A DNA stretch of 64,000 nucleotides, taken from contig CBFHMJ010000048.1 in the NCBI GenBank assembly GCA_965656875.1, forward strand, positions 1 through 64,000, in the 5' to 3' direction. A program made the position numbers and the translations under genes. Of this stretch, positions 28,651 to 37,722 are shown one piece after another (the stretch's first letter is position 1; each line of letters starts with the position of its first letter). The stretch is from CBFHMJ01 sp965656875. Lineage in GTDB: Bacteria > Pseudomonadota > Gammaproteobacteria > Enterobacterales > Alteromonadaceae. The notes beneath the pieces are model-generated. The model was given only the letters and a program-made list of their open reading frames with translations. It was not told where the DNA came from and did not search any database.

Positions 28651-29373
28651 ATGGAAACATTTCAGCACCAATTACAGAAGTTTGATCCAGGCATAATCTG
28701 GTTAGACGAGAACAATAAAGTTCTGGGTATGAACTCTCTGGCAGTGAAAACGTTGGGCATGGACCCATCAAGTATCCTGGGAAAAAATGTATTAAGTCTT
28801 CACCCGGAAAAAAGCAAAAACAAAGTTGCTTTTTTACTGGAGACATCTCAATCAGTCGGAAAATCTCCCCCACCGGTAACGATGATGATTAATATTCCAG
28901 ACAGAGTATTACTGATCAAAACATCCAGAATGGAAGGAGAATCGGGTTCAATTGGTACCTGCATGATTTTTTATGATGTGACCGATGTAACAACCCATCC
29001 CCCGGAACCCACAGAAGAAAACCAAACATCATTAAGGCGGTTGTTTAAATTACCTGTATACACGAACAATCGAGTGATTTTAATAGAACTTGAATCTGTT
29101 ATTTATTTAAAAGCTGACGGGCATTACACCAGGGCATATACCAACGGGAAAGAATACTTATGTAACCTTTCTCTGGCTGATATCGAAAAGCGAGCAGACC
29201 CCACTATTTTTTCACGCATTCACCGAAGTTTTACAGTGAACTTACGAGCCGTGAGAGAATTCCGAAAAAATAACGAACGCTACTACGTCGTAATGGATGA
29301 CTCAGGCCAGACGCTTATCCCAATTAGTCGGGTAAATGTTCAAAAAGTCCGGGAGATGTTAGGTATAACTTAG
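28651..29373 (+). CDS. rcoM: CO-sensing heme PAS-LytTR regulator RcoM
   Basis: This 240-residue regulator has an N-terminal PAS domain (about 1-105) and a C-terminal LytTR DNA-binding domain (about 135-238, with ADGHYTRAYT and RIHRSFTVNLRAV). The PAS part closely follows RcoM of Burkholderia xenovorans as I recall it: FQHQLQKFDPGIIWLD, LHPEKSKNK, SPPPVTMMINIPDR and GTCMIFYDVTD. His51 and Met78 match the reported axial heme ligands His74 and Met104. The residue reported as the ferric-state ligand (Cys94) falls in a short deletion. It lies directly upstream of coxMSL and is their likely activator. Confidence 0.9.
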   Translation: METFQHQLQKFDPGIIWLDENNKVLGMNSLAVKTLGMDPSSILGKNVLSLHPEKSKNKVAFLLETSQSVGKSPPPVTMMINIPDRVLLIKTSRMEGESGSIGTCMIFYDVTDVTTHPPEPTEENQTSLRRLFKLPVYTNNRVILIELESVIYLKADGHYTRAYTNGKEYLCNLSLADIEKRADPTIFSRIHRSFTVNLRAVREFRKNNERYYVVMDDSGQTLIPISRVNVQKVREMLGIT

Positions 29374-29982
29374 TCACCAGTTACAGGCCGAAACATACAA
29401 CACGTCCAGGACACCATTCATGTTCGGCCTCTACCATTTATGTATGCTATCCACCCATTCACGCCCAGAAACCTTTCTTTTATAAAATGAACTAATCAAC
29501 ATAAAACATTTACAAATAGGTAATAATAGGGTTAATAACTCGCATCCTATACCCCAACTGTTTTATTTATATTTAGATGATTATTTTGACTATAGTTGAA
29601 GTTATATTCCTAACAATAATAAAAACACCACTTGAAAAACTCCTTATAAATATTGATGTTACAGTCAAATCCACACTATTAATATTTTGTTTCAATTCTC
29701 GGCGAACTTTTGTGTTCTTTTTAACCACAAACTTAAAAATACTGCTATAAATTAAAATTTAAAAAACTATAACAAAAGTTAATTTAAGACCTATATTTAA
29801 ATAAATAGCTCGCTATAGGTACATTTCATTTAAGAATGATATCTACCACTCAAGACATATTACACACCATTCGTGAATGTCGGCTTGACCGTAGTTTTAT
29901 CTTCACATTAACTAAATGGAAATCCTGTACCGAACAGCATTTACTTTCAGTAAACACAACCCTTGGAATTGGGGAGACAATC
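29374..29982. other. Intergenic region with presumed cox promoter
   Basis: This 609-bp region separates rcoM from coxM. A loose hairpin (29385-29396 with 29420-29430) may mark the end of rcoM, but no T-run follows. CTATAGGTAC at 29813-29822 matches a motif upstream of rcoM. I could not identify RcoM sites with confidence. Confidence 0.5.
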
Positions 29983-30846
29983 ATGATACCAGGCTCATTT
30001 GAGTACCATGCACCGGAGTCGGTCAAAGCGGCAATTAAGCTCCTTGTTGAAAACGAGGATGCAAAACTCATTGCAGGTGGGCATAGCCTGCTGCCAATGA
30101 TGAAATTCCGTTTTGCAGAACCCCCGCATCTCATCGATATGAAAAATATTGATGAATTGAAAGGAATCGAACTGAATGGTAGTACGCTTTCAATCGGTTC
30201 AATGACAACAGAGAATGAACTTATCGACTCATCGATAATTCAACAGCATTGCCCTCTACTTGCATACGCAGCAACCCTGATAGCAGATCCTCAGGTAAGA
30301 AACAAAGGAACTCTCGGCGGTGATATCGCTCATGGAGATCCAGGTAACGACCACCCAGCTCTTATGATGGCCCTTGATGCAGTCTTTGTTATCGAAGGTC
30401 CTGAAGGAGAACGAGAAGAGCCAGCCAATGGATTTTATCTCGGCACATACTGGACACAACTGGAAGAACAGGACATTTTGAAACGAGTCCTGATACCAGT
30501 TCCTACTTCCAACAGCTTCTACGGCTACAACAAACTCAAACGTAAAACAGGTGATTTTGCGACCGCAGGTGCGACAGTCATTCTAACTTTATCCAATGGT
30601 ATTTGCTCTGATGCCAGAATCACTTTAACCAATGTCGGCGCCACCGCACTTCGTGCAGAAGATGCAGAACAAGTATTAATTGGCAATCCAATTGACGAAT
30701 CACTGATTAACCAGGCGGCCATTAAAGCAATGGAAATCTGTGAACCGATGGAAGATCTTCGAGGAGACAGCCAGTACAAAACTCAAATGGCTGGCGAAAT
30801 GGTCAGACGATCTATCAGAGATGCTCTACAACAGGCAAAAGGATAA
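29983..30846 (+). CDS. coxM: Aerobic CO dehydrogenase medium (FAD) subunit
   Basis: This 287-residue flavoprotein passes electrons from the CoxS iron-sulfur clusters to the respiratory chain. The FAD motifs [10 protein letters not shown] (residues 31-40) and [14 protein letters not shown] (110-123) match CoxM. I chose the ATG at 29983, with GGGGAGA upstream, because the protein then starts [11 protein letters not shown] as other CoxM proteins do. An upstream ATG would add 49 unconserved residues. It is first in the coxM-coxS-coxL order typical of form I enzymes. Confidence 0.95.
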   Translation: MIPGSFEYHAPESVKAAIKLLVENEDAKLIAGGHSLLPMMKFRFAEPPHLIDMKNIDELKGIELNGSTLSIGSMTTENELIDSSIIQQHCPLLAYAATLIADPQVRNKGTLGGDIAHGDPGNDHPALMMALDAVFVIEGPEGEREEPANGFYLGTYWTQLEEQDILKRVLIPVPTSNSFYGYNKLKRKTGDFATAGATVILTLSNGICSDARITLTNVGATALRAEDAEQVLIGNPIDESLINQAAIKAMEICEPMEDLRGDSQYKTQMAGEMVRRSIRDALQQAKG

Positions 30847-30850
30847 AGCG

Positions 30851-31327
30851 ATGTCTAAACAACTCATAGCAATGAATCTAAATGGCCGTGATATTGAAGT
30901 CGCTGTCGAACCAAGAGAATTACTGGTTCATGTATTACGTGAACAACTTCAGCTCACAGGCACACACATTGGATGTGATACCAGTCACTGCGGCGCTTGC
31001 ACCGTAGATGTTGATGGCAAATCGGTTAAGTCATGTACCCTACTGGCAGTTCAGGCAGATAAATCGTCCGTTGTTACTGTTGAAGGTCTTGCAAAAGATG
31101 GCGAGTTACATGCTGTTCAGGAAGGTTTCATGCAAGAACATGGATTGCAATGCGGCTTCTGCACTCCTGGTATGTTAATGCGTTCTTATCGTTTCTTGCA
31201 GGAAAATCCAAATCCTTCTGAAGAAGAAATAAGACAAGGACTTGCCGGAAACTTATGTCGCTGTACTGGCTACCAGAATATCGTCAAAGCGGTTCAGTAT
31301 GCGGCCGACAAGCAGCAATCTGAATAA
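30851..31327 (+). CDS. coxS: Aerobic CO dehydrogenase small (2Fe-2S) subunit
   Basis: This 158-residue protein carries two [2Fe-2S] clusters. The plant-type cluster is bound by [10 protein letters not shown] with Cys42, Cys47 and Cys50 plus Cys62. The second cluster is bound by CGFC near residue 100 and CRCTG near 137. I chose the ATG at 30851, 4 bp after the coxM stop. It lies between coxM and coxL as expected for translationally linked subunits. Confidence 0.96.
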   Translation: MSKQLIAMNLNGRDIEVAVEPRELLVHVLREQLQLTGTHIGCDTSHCGACTVDVDGKSVKSCTLLAVQADKSSVVTVEGLAKDGELHAVQEGFMQEHGLQCGFCTPGMLMRSYRFLQENPNPSEEEIRQGLAGNLCRCTGYQNIVKAVQYAADKQQSE

Positions 31328-31339
31328 GGAGTCTGAGAG

Positions 31340-33748
31340 ATGAGTAACGAAGATAAAATCGAACGCGAACAGAATCTCAAAGGCATGGGATGTTCAAGAA
31401 AACGTCTTGAAGATCCTCGTTTCATTCAGGGAAAAGGGCTATACGTTGACGATGTGAAACTACCGGGCATGTTATTTGCCGATATTGTCAGAAGCCCGAT
31501 AGCGCATGGCCGGGTCAAATCGATTAACAAAGAAAAAGCTCTTGCTTTGCCAGGCGTTGTTGCAGTTTTAACTGCCGAAGATTTAAAACCACTTGATTTG
31601 CACTGGATGCCAACGCTGGCAATGGATAAACAAGCTGTTTTGGCTGATGGCAAAGTTAGCTTTCAACTCCAGGAAGTCGCTGTTGTCGTAGCAGAAGACA
31701 GATATATTGCTGCTGATGCCGTCGACATGGTTGAAGTTGAATATGAACCATTACCGGTAATTACCGATCCACATACCAGCCTTGATGATGACGCAGTAGT
31801 TATTCGCGAAGATCGAGTTGGTATGGTTGAGTCTGAACATGGTGCAATTGACCATCACAACCATATTTTTACCTGGGATAAAGGTGATGAAGCGGCAACG
31901 GATCAGGCATTTAATGACGCAGACGTTGTTGTAAAAGAAAAGATGTATTACCACCGAGTTCACCCAAGTCCAATGGAAACTTGTGGTTGTGTCGCATCAT
32001 TCGATCCAGTTATGGGGCAATTAACTGTCTACATAACATCTCAGGCACCACACATTGTCAGAACCGTCGTTTCTAAACTTTCAGGAATCGCAGAAAGTAA
32101 AATCAGAATTATTTCCTCTGATATCGGCGGTGGTTTTGGTAACAAGGTTGGTATCTACCCAGGTTACGTTACTGCGATTGTTGCATCAATTGTCCTTGGT
32201 CGCCCGGTAAAATGGGTTGAGGATCGTATAGAAAACCTCACAACAACATCCTTTGCTCGTGACTATCACATGGAAGGCGAAATCGCGGCTGATAAGAACG
32301 GTATCATCAAAGGCTTGAAAGTGAATGTTCTGGCTGATCACGGCGCATTTGATGCTTGTGCAGATCCAAGAAAATTCCCGGCAGGCTTTTTTCACATTGT
32401 TACCAGTTCTTATGATATTCCAGCTGCTTACGTCAATGTTAAAGGTGTTTATACCAACAAGTCGCCCGGTGGTGTTGCTTACCGTTGTTCATTTCGAGTG
32501 ACAGAAGCCATTTACGTCATTGAACGTATGATGGATGTCCTGGCACAGAAGTTAAACATCGATAAAGCTGAAATCAGACTACGCAATTTTGTGAAAAAAG
32601 AGCAATTCCCATACAAGACAGCACTCGGCTGGGAACTGGATAGCGGCGATTACCACACAGCACTTCACAAAGTACTTGATGCCGTTGATTACAAAGGACT
32701 TCGCCGGGAACAAGCCGAAAAACGAGCGAAAGGCGAACTAATGGGTATCGGTATTTGTACCTTCACTGAAATTGTTGGTGCCGGTCCAATGAAAAACTGT
32801 GACATCCTTCGTATAGGCATGTTTGACAGTGCTGAGATACGTGTTCACCCCAACGGCGGAGCAATCGCTCGCTTCGGCACAATTTCGCAAGGTCAGGGCC
32901 ATGAAACGACATATGCTCAGATTATTGCAACGGAACTTGGTATTCCGTCTGATGATATCAAGATTGAGGAAGGAGATACCGATACTGCCCCATACGGTGT
33001 TGGTACTTATGGTTCTCGTTCAACACCGGTTGGTGCAGCAGCCTGTGCGAGAGCAGCAAGAACGATTCGTGCGAAAGCCAAAAAAATTGCAGCACACTTG
33101 CTGAAAGTGTCAGAAGAAGAGCTGCAATGGAACGTCGATCGTTATGAAGTTCAGGGTATGCCAGAACACTATAAAACAATGAGGGAAATCTCATGGGCAG
33201 CCTATGAAGATATTCCTGAAGGCATGGACCCAGGACTGGAAGCAGTTAATTACTATGATCCACCAAACTTTACCTATCCATTTGGATCTTACCTTTGTGT
33301 TGTCGATATCGACAAATATACCGGCGAGACATCCATTAGAAGATTCTATGCACTTGATGACTGCGGAACTCGTATTAATCCAATGATCATCGATGGGCAG
33401 ATACATGGCGGGCTTGCAGAAGGCTTTGCTGTCGCCATGGGACAAGAGTTGCCATTTGATGAAGATGGTAACGCCTTGGGCAATACATTCATGGACTATT
33501 TCATACCCACAGCAGTGGAAACACCTCATTGGGAAACAGATTTCACCGTCACGCCTTCACCGCATCACCCCATAGGTGCGAAAGGTGTCGCAGAGTCTCC
33601 TCATGTCGGCAGTATTCCATGTTTTACTTCAGCGGTAGTGGATGCATTTTCACACCTGGGTGTTACGCATATGAACATGCCACATAACGCCTACCGGGTT
33701 TGGCAACAGATTGACGAACTTGGACTGAATAAATTCGAGGAAAATTAA
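31340..33748 (+). CDS. coxL: Aerobic CO dehydrogenase large (Mo-Cu) subunit, form I
   Basis: This 802-residue catalytic subunit oxidises CO to CO2 at a Mo-S-Cu site with an MCD cofactor. The active-site loop AYRCSFR (residues 380-386) matches the AYxCSFR signature of form I CoxL, with Cys383 as the copper ligand, and not the AYRGAGR of form II relatives. Other cofactor segments are GGGFGNKVGIYPG near 265, QGQGHETTYAQI near 520 and GAKGVAESPHVG near 750, which carries the catalytic glutamate. These features support genuine aerobic CO oxidation. Confidence 0.96.
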   Translation: MSNEDKIEREQNLKGMGCSRKRLEDPRFIQGKGLYVDDVKLPGMLFADIVRSPIAHGRVKSINKEKALALPGVVAVLTAEDLKPLDLHWMPTLAMDKQAVLADGKVSFQLQEVAVVVAEDRYIAADAVDMVEVEYEPLPVITDPHTSLDDDAVVIREDRVGMVESEHGAIDHHNHIFTWDKGDEAATDQAFNDADVVVKEKMYYHRVHPSPMETCGCVASFDPVMGQLTVYITSQAPHIVRTVVSKLSGIAESKIRIISSDIGGGFGNKVGIYPGYVTAIVASIVLGRPVKWVEDRIENLTTTSFARDYHMEGEIAADKNGIIKGLKVNVLADHGAFDACADPRKFPAGFFHIVTSSYDIPAAYVNVKGVYTNKSPGGVAYRCSFRVTEAIYVIERMMDVLAQKLNIDKAEIRLRNFVKKEQFPYKTALGWELDSGDYHTALHKVLDAVDYKGLRREQAEKRAKGELMGIGICTFTEIVGAGPMKNCDILRIGMFDSAEIRVHPNGGAIARFGTISQGQGHETTYAQIIATELGIPSDDIKIEEGDTDTAPYGVGTYGSRSTPVGAAACARAARTIRAKAKKIAAHLLKVSEEELQWNVDRYEVQGMPEHYKTMREISWAAYEDIPEGMDPGLEAVNYYDPPNFTYPFGSYLCVVDIDKYTGETSIRRFYALDDCGTRINPMIIDGQIHGGLAEGFAVAMGQELPFDEDGNALGNTFMDYFIPTAVETPHWETDFTVTPSPHHPIGAKGVAESPHVGSIPCFTSAVVDAFSHLGVTHMNMPHNAYRVWQQIDELGLNKFEEN

Positions 33749-33754
33749 TGGAAC

Positions 33755-33807
33755 ATGAGCTGTACGTGGTAGTGAGCAGCTCATATTGATCAACTGAGGC
33801 TGATCAA
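33755..33807 (+). other. Two tandem hairpins between coxL and coxG
   Basis: The first has 8-bp arms ATGAGCTG (33755-33762) and CAGCTCAT (33777-33784). The second has 7-bp arms TTGATCA (33786-33792) and TGATCAA (33801-33807). There are no T-runs. They may stabilise or process the coxMSL message, or lower expression of the genes downstream. Confidence 0.5.
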
Positions 33808-33892
33808 AACGGATTACATCCAGTGTGCCCCCACCACATGAGATGTAGTAATAAAACAACTTAATGGTAGCGAAACAAAGAAGGATTTAGTT

Positions 33893-34492
33893 ATGCAGAT
33901 TAAATTAGAAAAAACATTCCCAATAAATTCGTCAGAAGCTGATGCATGGATTTTATTACAGGATATCTCTGGTGTTGCTCGGTGTATGCCAGGCGCAGAG
34001 ATTACAGAAGAAGTTGACGAAACGCATTACAAAGGCACAGTTAATACAAAAGTAGGTCCAGCTAAAATGTCATTTAATGGTGACATCGAAGTAATGGAAC
34101 TGGATACCCTGAAACATGAAATGCACCTTTTAGGCAAAGGTCAGGATCAGAAAGGTAATTCAACAGCAGAAATGGATTTAACAGCGACAGTTGTCAAAAA
34201 GGATGATACGCATTCTGAACTTCATGGTGTGGCAACTGTAACAGTGAATGGCCGTATCGCAAGTCTGGGCGGAAGAATGATGAATCAGGTTGCTGACCAG
34301 ATTCTGAATCAGTTCGGTCAAAACTTCACCGACACGGTAGATTCACTGAAAGATCAAAAAAGTGAAACAGCTAAAGCCGAAGCCGTTTCAAACACATCAA
34401 CAAAAGAGTTAAATGCGTTTAGCTTTGCATGGAAAGTTCTTGTTGGATTCTTCAAAAGCTTATTTGAACGTAAAGACGTTCATACCAGCTAA
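33893..34492 (+). CDS. coxG: CoxG family protein (SRPBCC domain)
   Basis: This 199-residue protein has a CoxG/SRPBCC lipid-binding-type fold at about residues 1-150, with GVARCMPGAEI and VNGRIASLGGRMM. A hydrophobic C-terminal tail (FAWKVLVGFF) could anchor it in the membrane. CoxG proteins are reported to bring CO dehydrogenase to the membrane or deliver quinone. AAGGAT lies upstream of the ATG. Confidence 0.92.
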   Translation: MQIKLEKTFPINSSEADAWILLQDISGVARCMPGAEITEEVDETHYKGTVNTKVGPAKMSFNGDIEVMELDTLKHEMHLLGKGQDQKGNSTAEMDLTATVVKKDDTHSELHGVATVTVNGRIASLGGRMMNQVADQILNQFGQNFTDTVDSLKDQKSETAKAEAVSNTSTKELNAFSFAWKVLVGFFKSLFERKDVHTS

Positions 34493-34532
34493 GAGGTCAA
34501 CCTGAACATTCTTCGTTAAGTTCAAGTCTCAA

Positions 34533-34576
34533 GCAAATACCTGTATTCATGCAGGTATTTGCTTTGTTAGCAAAGC
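34533..34576 (+). terminator. Double hairpin between coxG and the xdhC-like gene
   Basis: An 11-bp perfect stem (34533-34543 with 34552-34562) is followed by a 6-bp stem (34561-34566 with 34571-34576). The T-content after the first stem is modest. It may terminate or attenuate the coxMSLG message before the maturation genes. Confidence 0.45.
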
Positions 34577-34657
34577 AAAAGCTTTACAGGTAGATAGCTA
34601 CCTGGCCGGGCTAATCACAACATTAGCTCTTTATGGATGAAATCAGGAGAAAGCGAC

Positions 34658-35503
34658 ATGTATGAAGCCAGGAATATATTGGAAATGGCTCAAAAGCTTC
34701 AATCAGAACGAACTTCCTTTGCACTTGTCACTGTGATTAACAGTGAAGCACCAACATCCGCACATCCGGGTAGTAAGGCAATTGTTGAAGCTGACGGCAC
34801 TATTCACGGTTGGATCGGCGGTGGTTGTGCGCAACCTGCGGTCATAAAAACTGTTGAAGAATGTCTGAATACCAACAAACCCAAACACATACGTGTCAGT
34901 GCAACATCCTCGACCTCTCAACCCGATAACGTAATTGAGTTTATTAGTCGGTGCCATAGTGGAGGTTCACTTGAATTATTCATTGATCCATTCATCACTA
35001 ATCCGTCGCTAACCATATACGGAAACTCGCCTGTAGCCAGAAATCTGGCCCACCTGGCTCCGGTAGCTGGTTTTGACGTGACAATAGTTACTCAGGACGA
35101 CAATGAACACTTCCCTGCCGGATGTTCTCATCACCACGAATTCGACCTATCCATTCCTGATTCATCACAATCACCCGCATTTAACGATACAGAATTTGTC
35201 GTTGTCGCAACGCAGGGAAAAGTTGACTTGAAATCTCTGCACAGTGCATTGAATTCTTCATCTCGCGTAGTTTCCTTTGTCGCCAGCCAACGAAAGGCGA
35301 CGAAATTAAAAAATCAACTTGCCGAAAAAGGATTCAGTCCTGCGACATTAAGCAGAATTAGCACCCCAGCCGGTATAGATATTGGCGCTGTTACACCTGC
35401 CGAAATCGCCGTATCAATACTGGCCGGGCTAATACAACAAAGACGAGCGAGCAAATCGCAACAAGAAAATCCGTCAAATAATAATCAAATAATAATCAAA
35501 TAA
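34658..35503 (+). CDS. XdhC/CoxF-family maturation protein
   Basis: This 281-residue protein has the N-terminal XdhC_CoxI domain (GSKAIVEADGTIHGWIGGGC, residues about 29-48) and a C-terminal Rossmann domain starting LTIYGNSPVARNLAHL near 120. XdhC-type proteins bind molybdenum cofactor, promote its sulfuration and hand it to the apoenzyme. Here it most likely serves CoxL. I chose the ATG at 34658, which has GGAGAAAG upstream. Confidence 0.85.
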   Translation: MYEARNILEMAQKLQSERTSFALVTVINSEAPTSAHPGSKAIVEADGTIHGWIGGGCAQPAVIKTVEECLNTNKPKHIRVSATSSTSQPDNVIEFISRCHSGGSLELFIDPFITNPSLTIYGNSPVARNLAHLAPVAGFDVTIVTQDDNEHFPAGCSHHHEFDLSIPDSSQSPAFNDTEFVVVATQGKVDLKSLHSALNSSSRVVSFVASQRKATKLKNQLAEKGFSPATLSRISTPAGIDIGAVTPAEIAVSILAGLIQQRRASKSQQENPSNNNQIIIK

Positions 35504-35526
35504 ATATATAAATCAGGAAATTAAGT

Positions 35527-36138
35527 ATGAGTGGAATTTCAGCAATTCTATTAGCCGCTGGTGAATCGAGGCGTATGGGAGAACCCAATAAACTGGAATT
35601 AAAAATTAATAACATTCCAATGTTGTTACACACAACTATTCGTTTATTGGCCTCTCCCGTCAATGAGGTAATTGTCGTCGTTGGTCACGAAGAAGAGAAA
35701 GCAAGACGAATACTTGCCGGATTACCAATATCAATCGTTACGAACGAACACTATCGAGATGGCCAAATGACATCAGTTCAAAAAGGTTTGTCATCTCTGA
35801 AGCATTTAGACTTTGGCGTCATGGTTTGTTTATGTGATCAACCTTTGATGACAGTCAATGACTACTCTTTTCTTATCAACACGTTTCAGCATACAACATC
35901 TCCGGTTCTTATACCGACGTGGATGGGAGAACGAGGTAATCCAGTCATGATCTCAGCAGATTATGTACATGAGATCCGAGAAAATGCTGCTAATCCCGGT
36001 TGTCGCCAGTTTATCGAAAACAATCCCGAACTGGTTAGCATGGTCGAAATGCCTAATAATCACGTGATCTACGACCTCGACACACCGGAAGATTATGATG
36101 ACTATCAATCCCTGACGACCGCTTTGCCTGTCGGTTAG
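35527..36138 (+). CDS. MocA-like molybdenum cofactor cytidylyltransferase
   Basis: This 203-residue nucleotidyltransferase begins ISAILLAAGESRRMGEPNK (residues 4-22), the NTP-binding loop of the MobA/MocA family. It also has MVCLCDQPLM near residue 98 and GERGNPVMIS near 140. CO dehydrogenase uses the cytidine form of the cofactor (MCD), so a MocA function fits the operon. It lies 23 bp after the XdhC-like gene. Confidence 0.85.
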   Translation: MSGISAILLAAGESRRMGEPNKLELKINNIPMLLHTTIRLLASPVNEVIVVVGHEEEKARRILAGLPISIVTNEHYRDGQMTSVQKGLSSLKHLDFGVMVCLCDQPLMTVNDYSFLINTFQHTTSPVLIPTWMGERGNPVMISADYVHEIRENAANPGCRQFIENNPELVSMVEMPNNHVIYDLDTPEDYDDYQSLTTALPVG

Positions 36139-36252
36139 TTTCCATCTTCCGGTAAATCACCAGAGTTTTCTCTCTGTACGTGCGCTTAAACCAAAAATGC
36201 GCAAGTTTAGCTATGTTTAATTCGAGTAAACGAATTCAGCCAGGAGGATGAA

Positions 36253-36786
36253 ATGAGAGTATTTATTAATCCCGAACTTCCAAAACCAACATTATGGCTG
36301 GTAGGCACAGGTAATCTGATAAATCATCTTGGTCAGTTAGCGACTCAGGTCGGATTTAAAGTATCTCGACTTGATGCTGAATTAAGACCATCAGAGTTTT
36401 CACCAGATGCTCTAACAAATGGCCATGATGAGGGATGTTATCCTATTTTTGCTGAGCCAGATGATTTTATCGTTATCGCAACACCTGAAAAAAATATACG
36501 TTCAATTCTTATCAGAGCATTAGAAACAGAGGTTTGCTATATAGGACTGACGGAAAAGGATGATGGAACAGAGCACCAGATCAATCAGATGATCAATACT
36601 AATGACCAGACGTCGAGAGTTTCATTTCCAGCAGGACTCGATTTGGGCGCTCGCACCGCTCAGGAAGCTGCGCTAAGTATTTTGAGCGAGATTGTCATGG
36701 TCAGGCGTGCAGGAACAGGTGGACGACAACAGGACAAATGCAATTCAACCATGAACGCAATGTATGCCGCTGAGCCAACACGGTAA
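36253..36786 (+). CDS. XdhC C-terminal domain protein
   Basis: This 177-residue protein corresponds only to the Rossmann half of XdhC/CoxF. It has LWLVGTGNLINHL at residue 14, DFIVIATPEKN near 73, and FPAGLDLGARTAQEAALSIL near 125, which aligns with STPAGIDIGAVTPAEIAVSIL of the full-length neighbour. The N-terminal XdhC_CoxI half is absent, so it may act as a partner of the full-length protein. AGGAGG lies upstream of the ATG. Confidence 0.8.
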   Translation: MRVFINPELPKPTLWLVGTGNLINHLGQLATQVGFKVSRLDAELRPSEFSPDALTNGHDEGCYPIFAEPDDFIVIATPEKNIRSILIRALETEVCYIGLTEKDDGTEHQINQMINTNDQTSRVSFPAGLDLGARTAQEAALSILSEIVMVRRAGTGGRQQDKCNSTMNAMYAAEPTR

Positions 36787-36833
36787 TTAGCTCAGCAACG
36801 ACATGGATGTCTTCAATTCATTTCTTTTACGAC

Positions 36834-37349
36834 CTACCAGGTAACGTCAATATCTCTCATTTCAGCAATACGCATCAAAATTCGATCCAGTGTGGGGCGG
36901 ATAAAAGGTTGATGTGAAAAATCCACCAGCCTGGTTAATCCATCATTCCCAATCACAAATAAACAGGGTTCAGGAAAGGACCAGTCGGGTTCTCCTTTCG
37001 GATTAGGGTCATTCACGATTAATCCTAAACGTTCCATAATTTCATCACCTACCCCATACGCATAAGCAAATGAAAAGTTGAATGATTTACATGCCTCAAG
37101 TGCAACTGCCTCTCCATCATTAGAAATCGCAATAAGGTCCAGTTTTAATTTTTCTGCAATCGGACTGACATCTTCCATTGACGTCAGGTAATCGCGACAT
37201 AGCTGACAATGATTGCCTCGATGAAATACAGCTAACTGCCACCGCCCATCATCACTACCAGAGCCGATAGTGACGCTCTCACCGCCAACTACAGGTAATG
37301 TAAATGAGGGAAAAGGAGTATCAGGTTGATATTCAGAAAGAAATGACAT
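36834..37349 (-). CDS. AhpC/TSA-type redoxin
   Basis: This 171-residue protein has a thioredoxin-like peroxiredoxin fold with the active-site segment FHRGNHCQLCRDYL (about residues 43-56), containing a Cys-x-x-Cys pair. The rest matches redoxin domains that reduce peroxides. It is convergent with the cox maturation genes and may protect the cell during CO oxidation, but that link is only by position. Confidence 0.8.
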   Translation of the reverse strand: MSFLSEYQPDTPFPSFTLPVVGGESVTIGSGSDDGRWQLAVFHRGNHCQLCRDYLTSMEDVSPIAEKLKLDLIAISNDGEAVALEACKSFNFSFAYAYGVGDEIMERLGLIVNDPNPKGEPDWSFPEPCLFVIGNDGLTRLVDFSHQPFIRPTLDRILMRIAEMRDIDVTW

Positions 37350-37722
37350 GGTAAAATCGCCTTTGAATCAGCTTAAAGAAGGGAAACGTGCCCATTTTAG
37401 GTCTTAAACAGGATAGTTGCAATTATCTGGTAATACTCTCATCAATGATAAGTAGTAAATCTTTCACAAATACGTATTAATTCGTTCCGAATATAAAGTC
37501 GATTACTTCATTGCGCACAAATAATGCTCATTTATTGTTCAATAATTGTTGTGCTTTTGCCTAACCCCCGATAGAATACCGCCCCGCTAAACACAACCCC
37601 TCCAGCTTATCCCGTAATTGAAACATCAGGTTTGATTACAATCAAAGCACTGTCCGGAGGTGTTGGAACGTGATAACCCCCAACTAGCTTATGCTGGTCT
37701 AAACCGGAACGATATTACATAC
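37350..37722. other. Intergenic region before the 2OG-Fe(II) oxygenase gene
   Basis: This region of about 370 bp carries the promoters of the divergent redoxin and oxygenase genes. A GGAGG at 37656-37660 lies too far upstream of the chosen ATG to serve it, and no ATG fits it in frame. Confidence 0.45.

Noticed and set aside
30740..30850. Longer N terminus for CoxS
   Set aside because: It overlaps coxM by over 100 bp, and the family start is the ATG at 30851.
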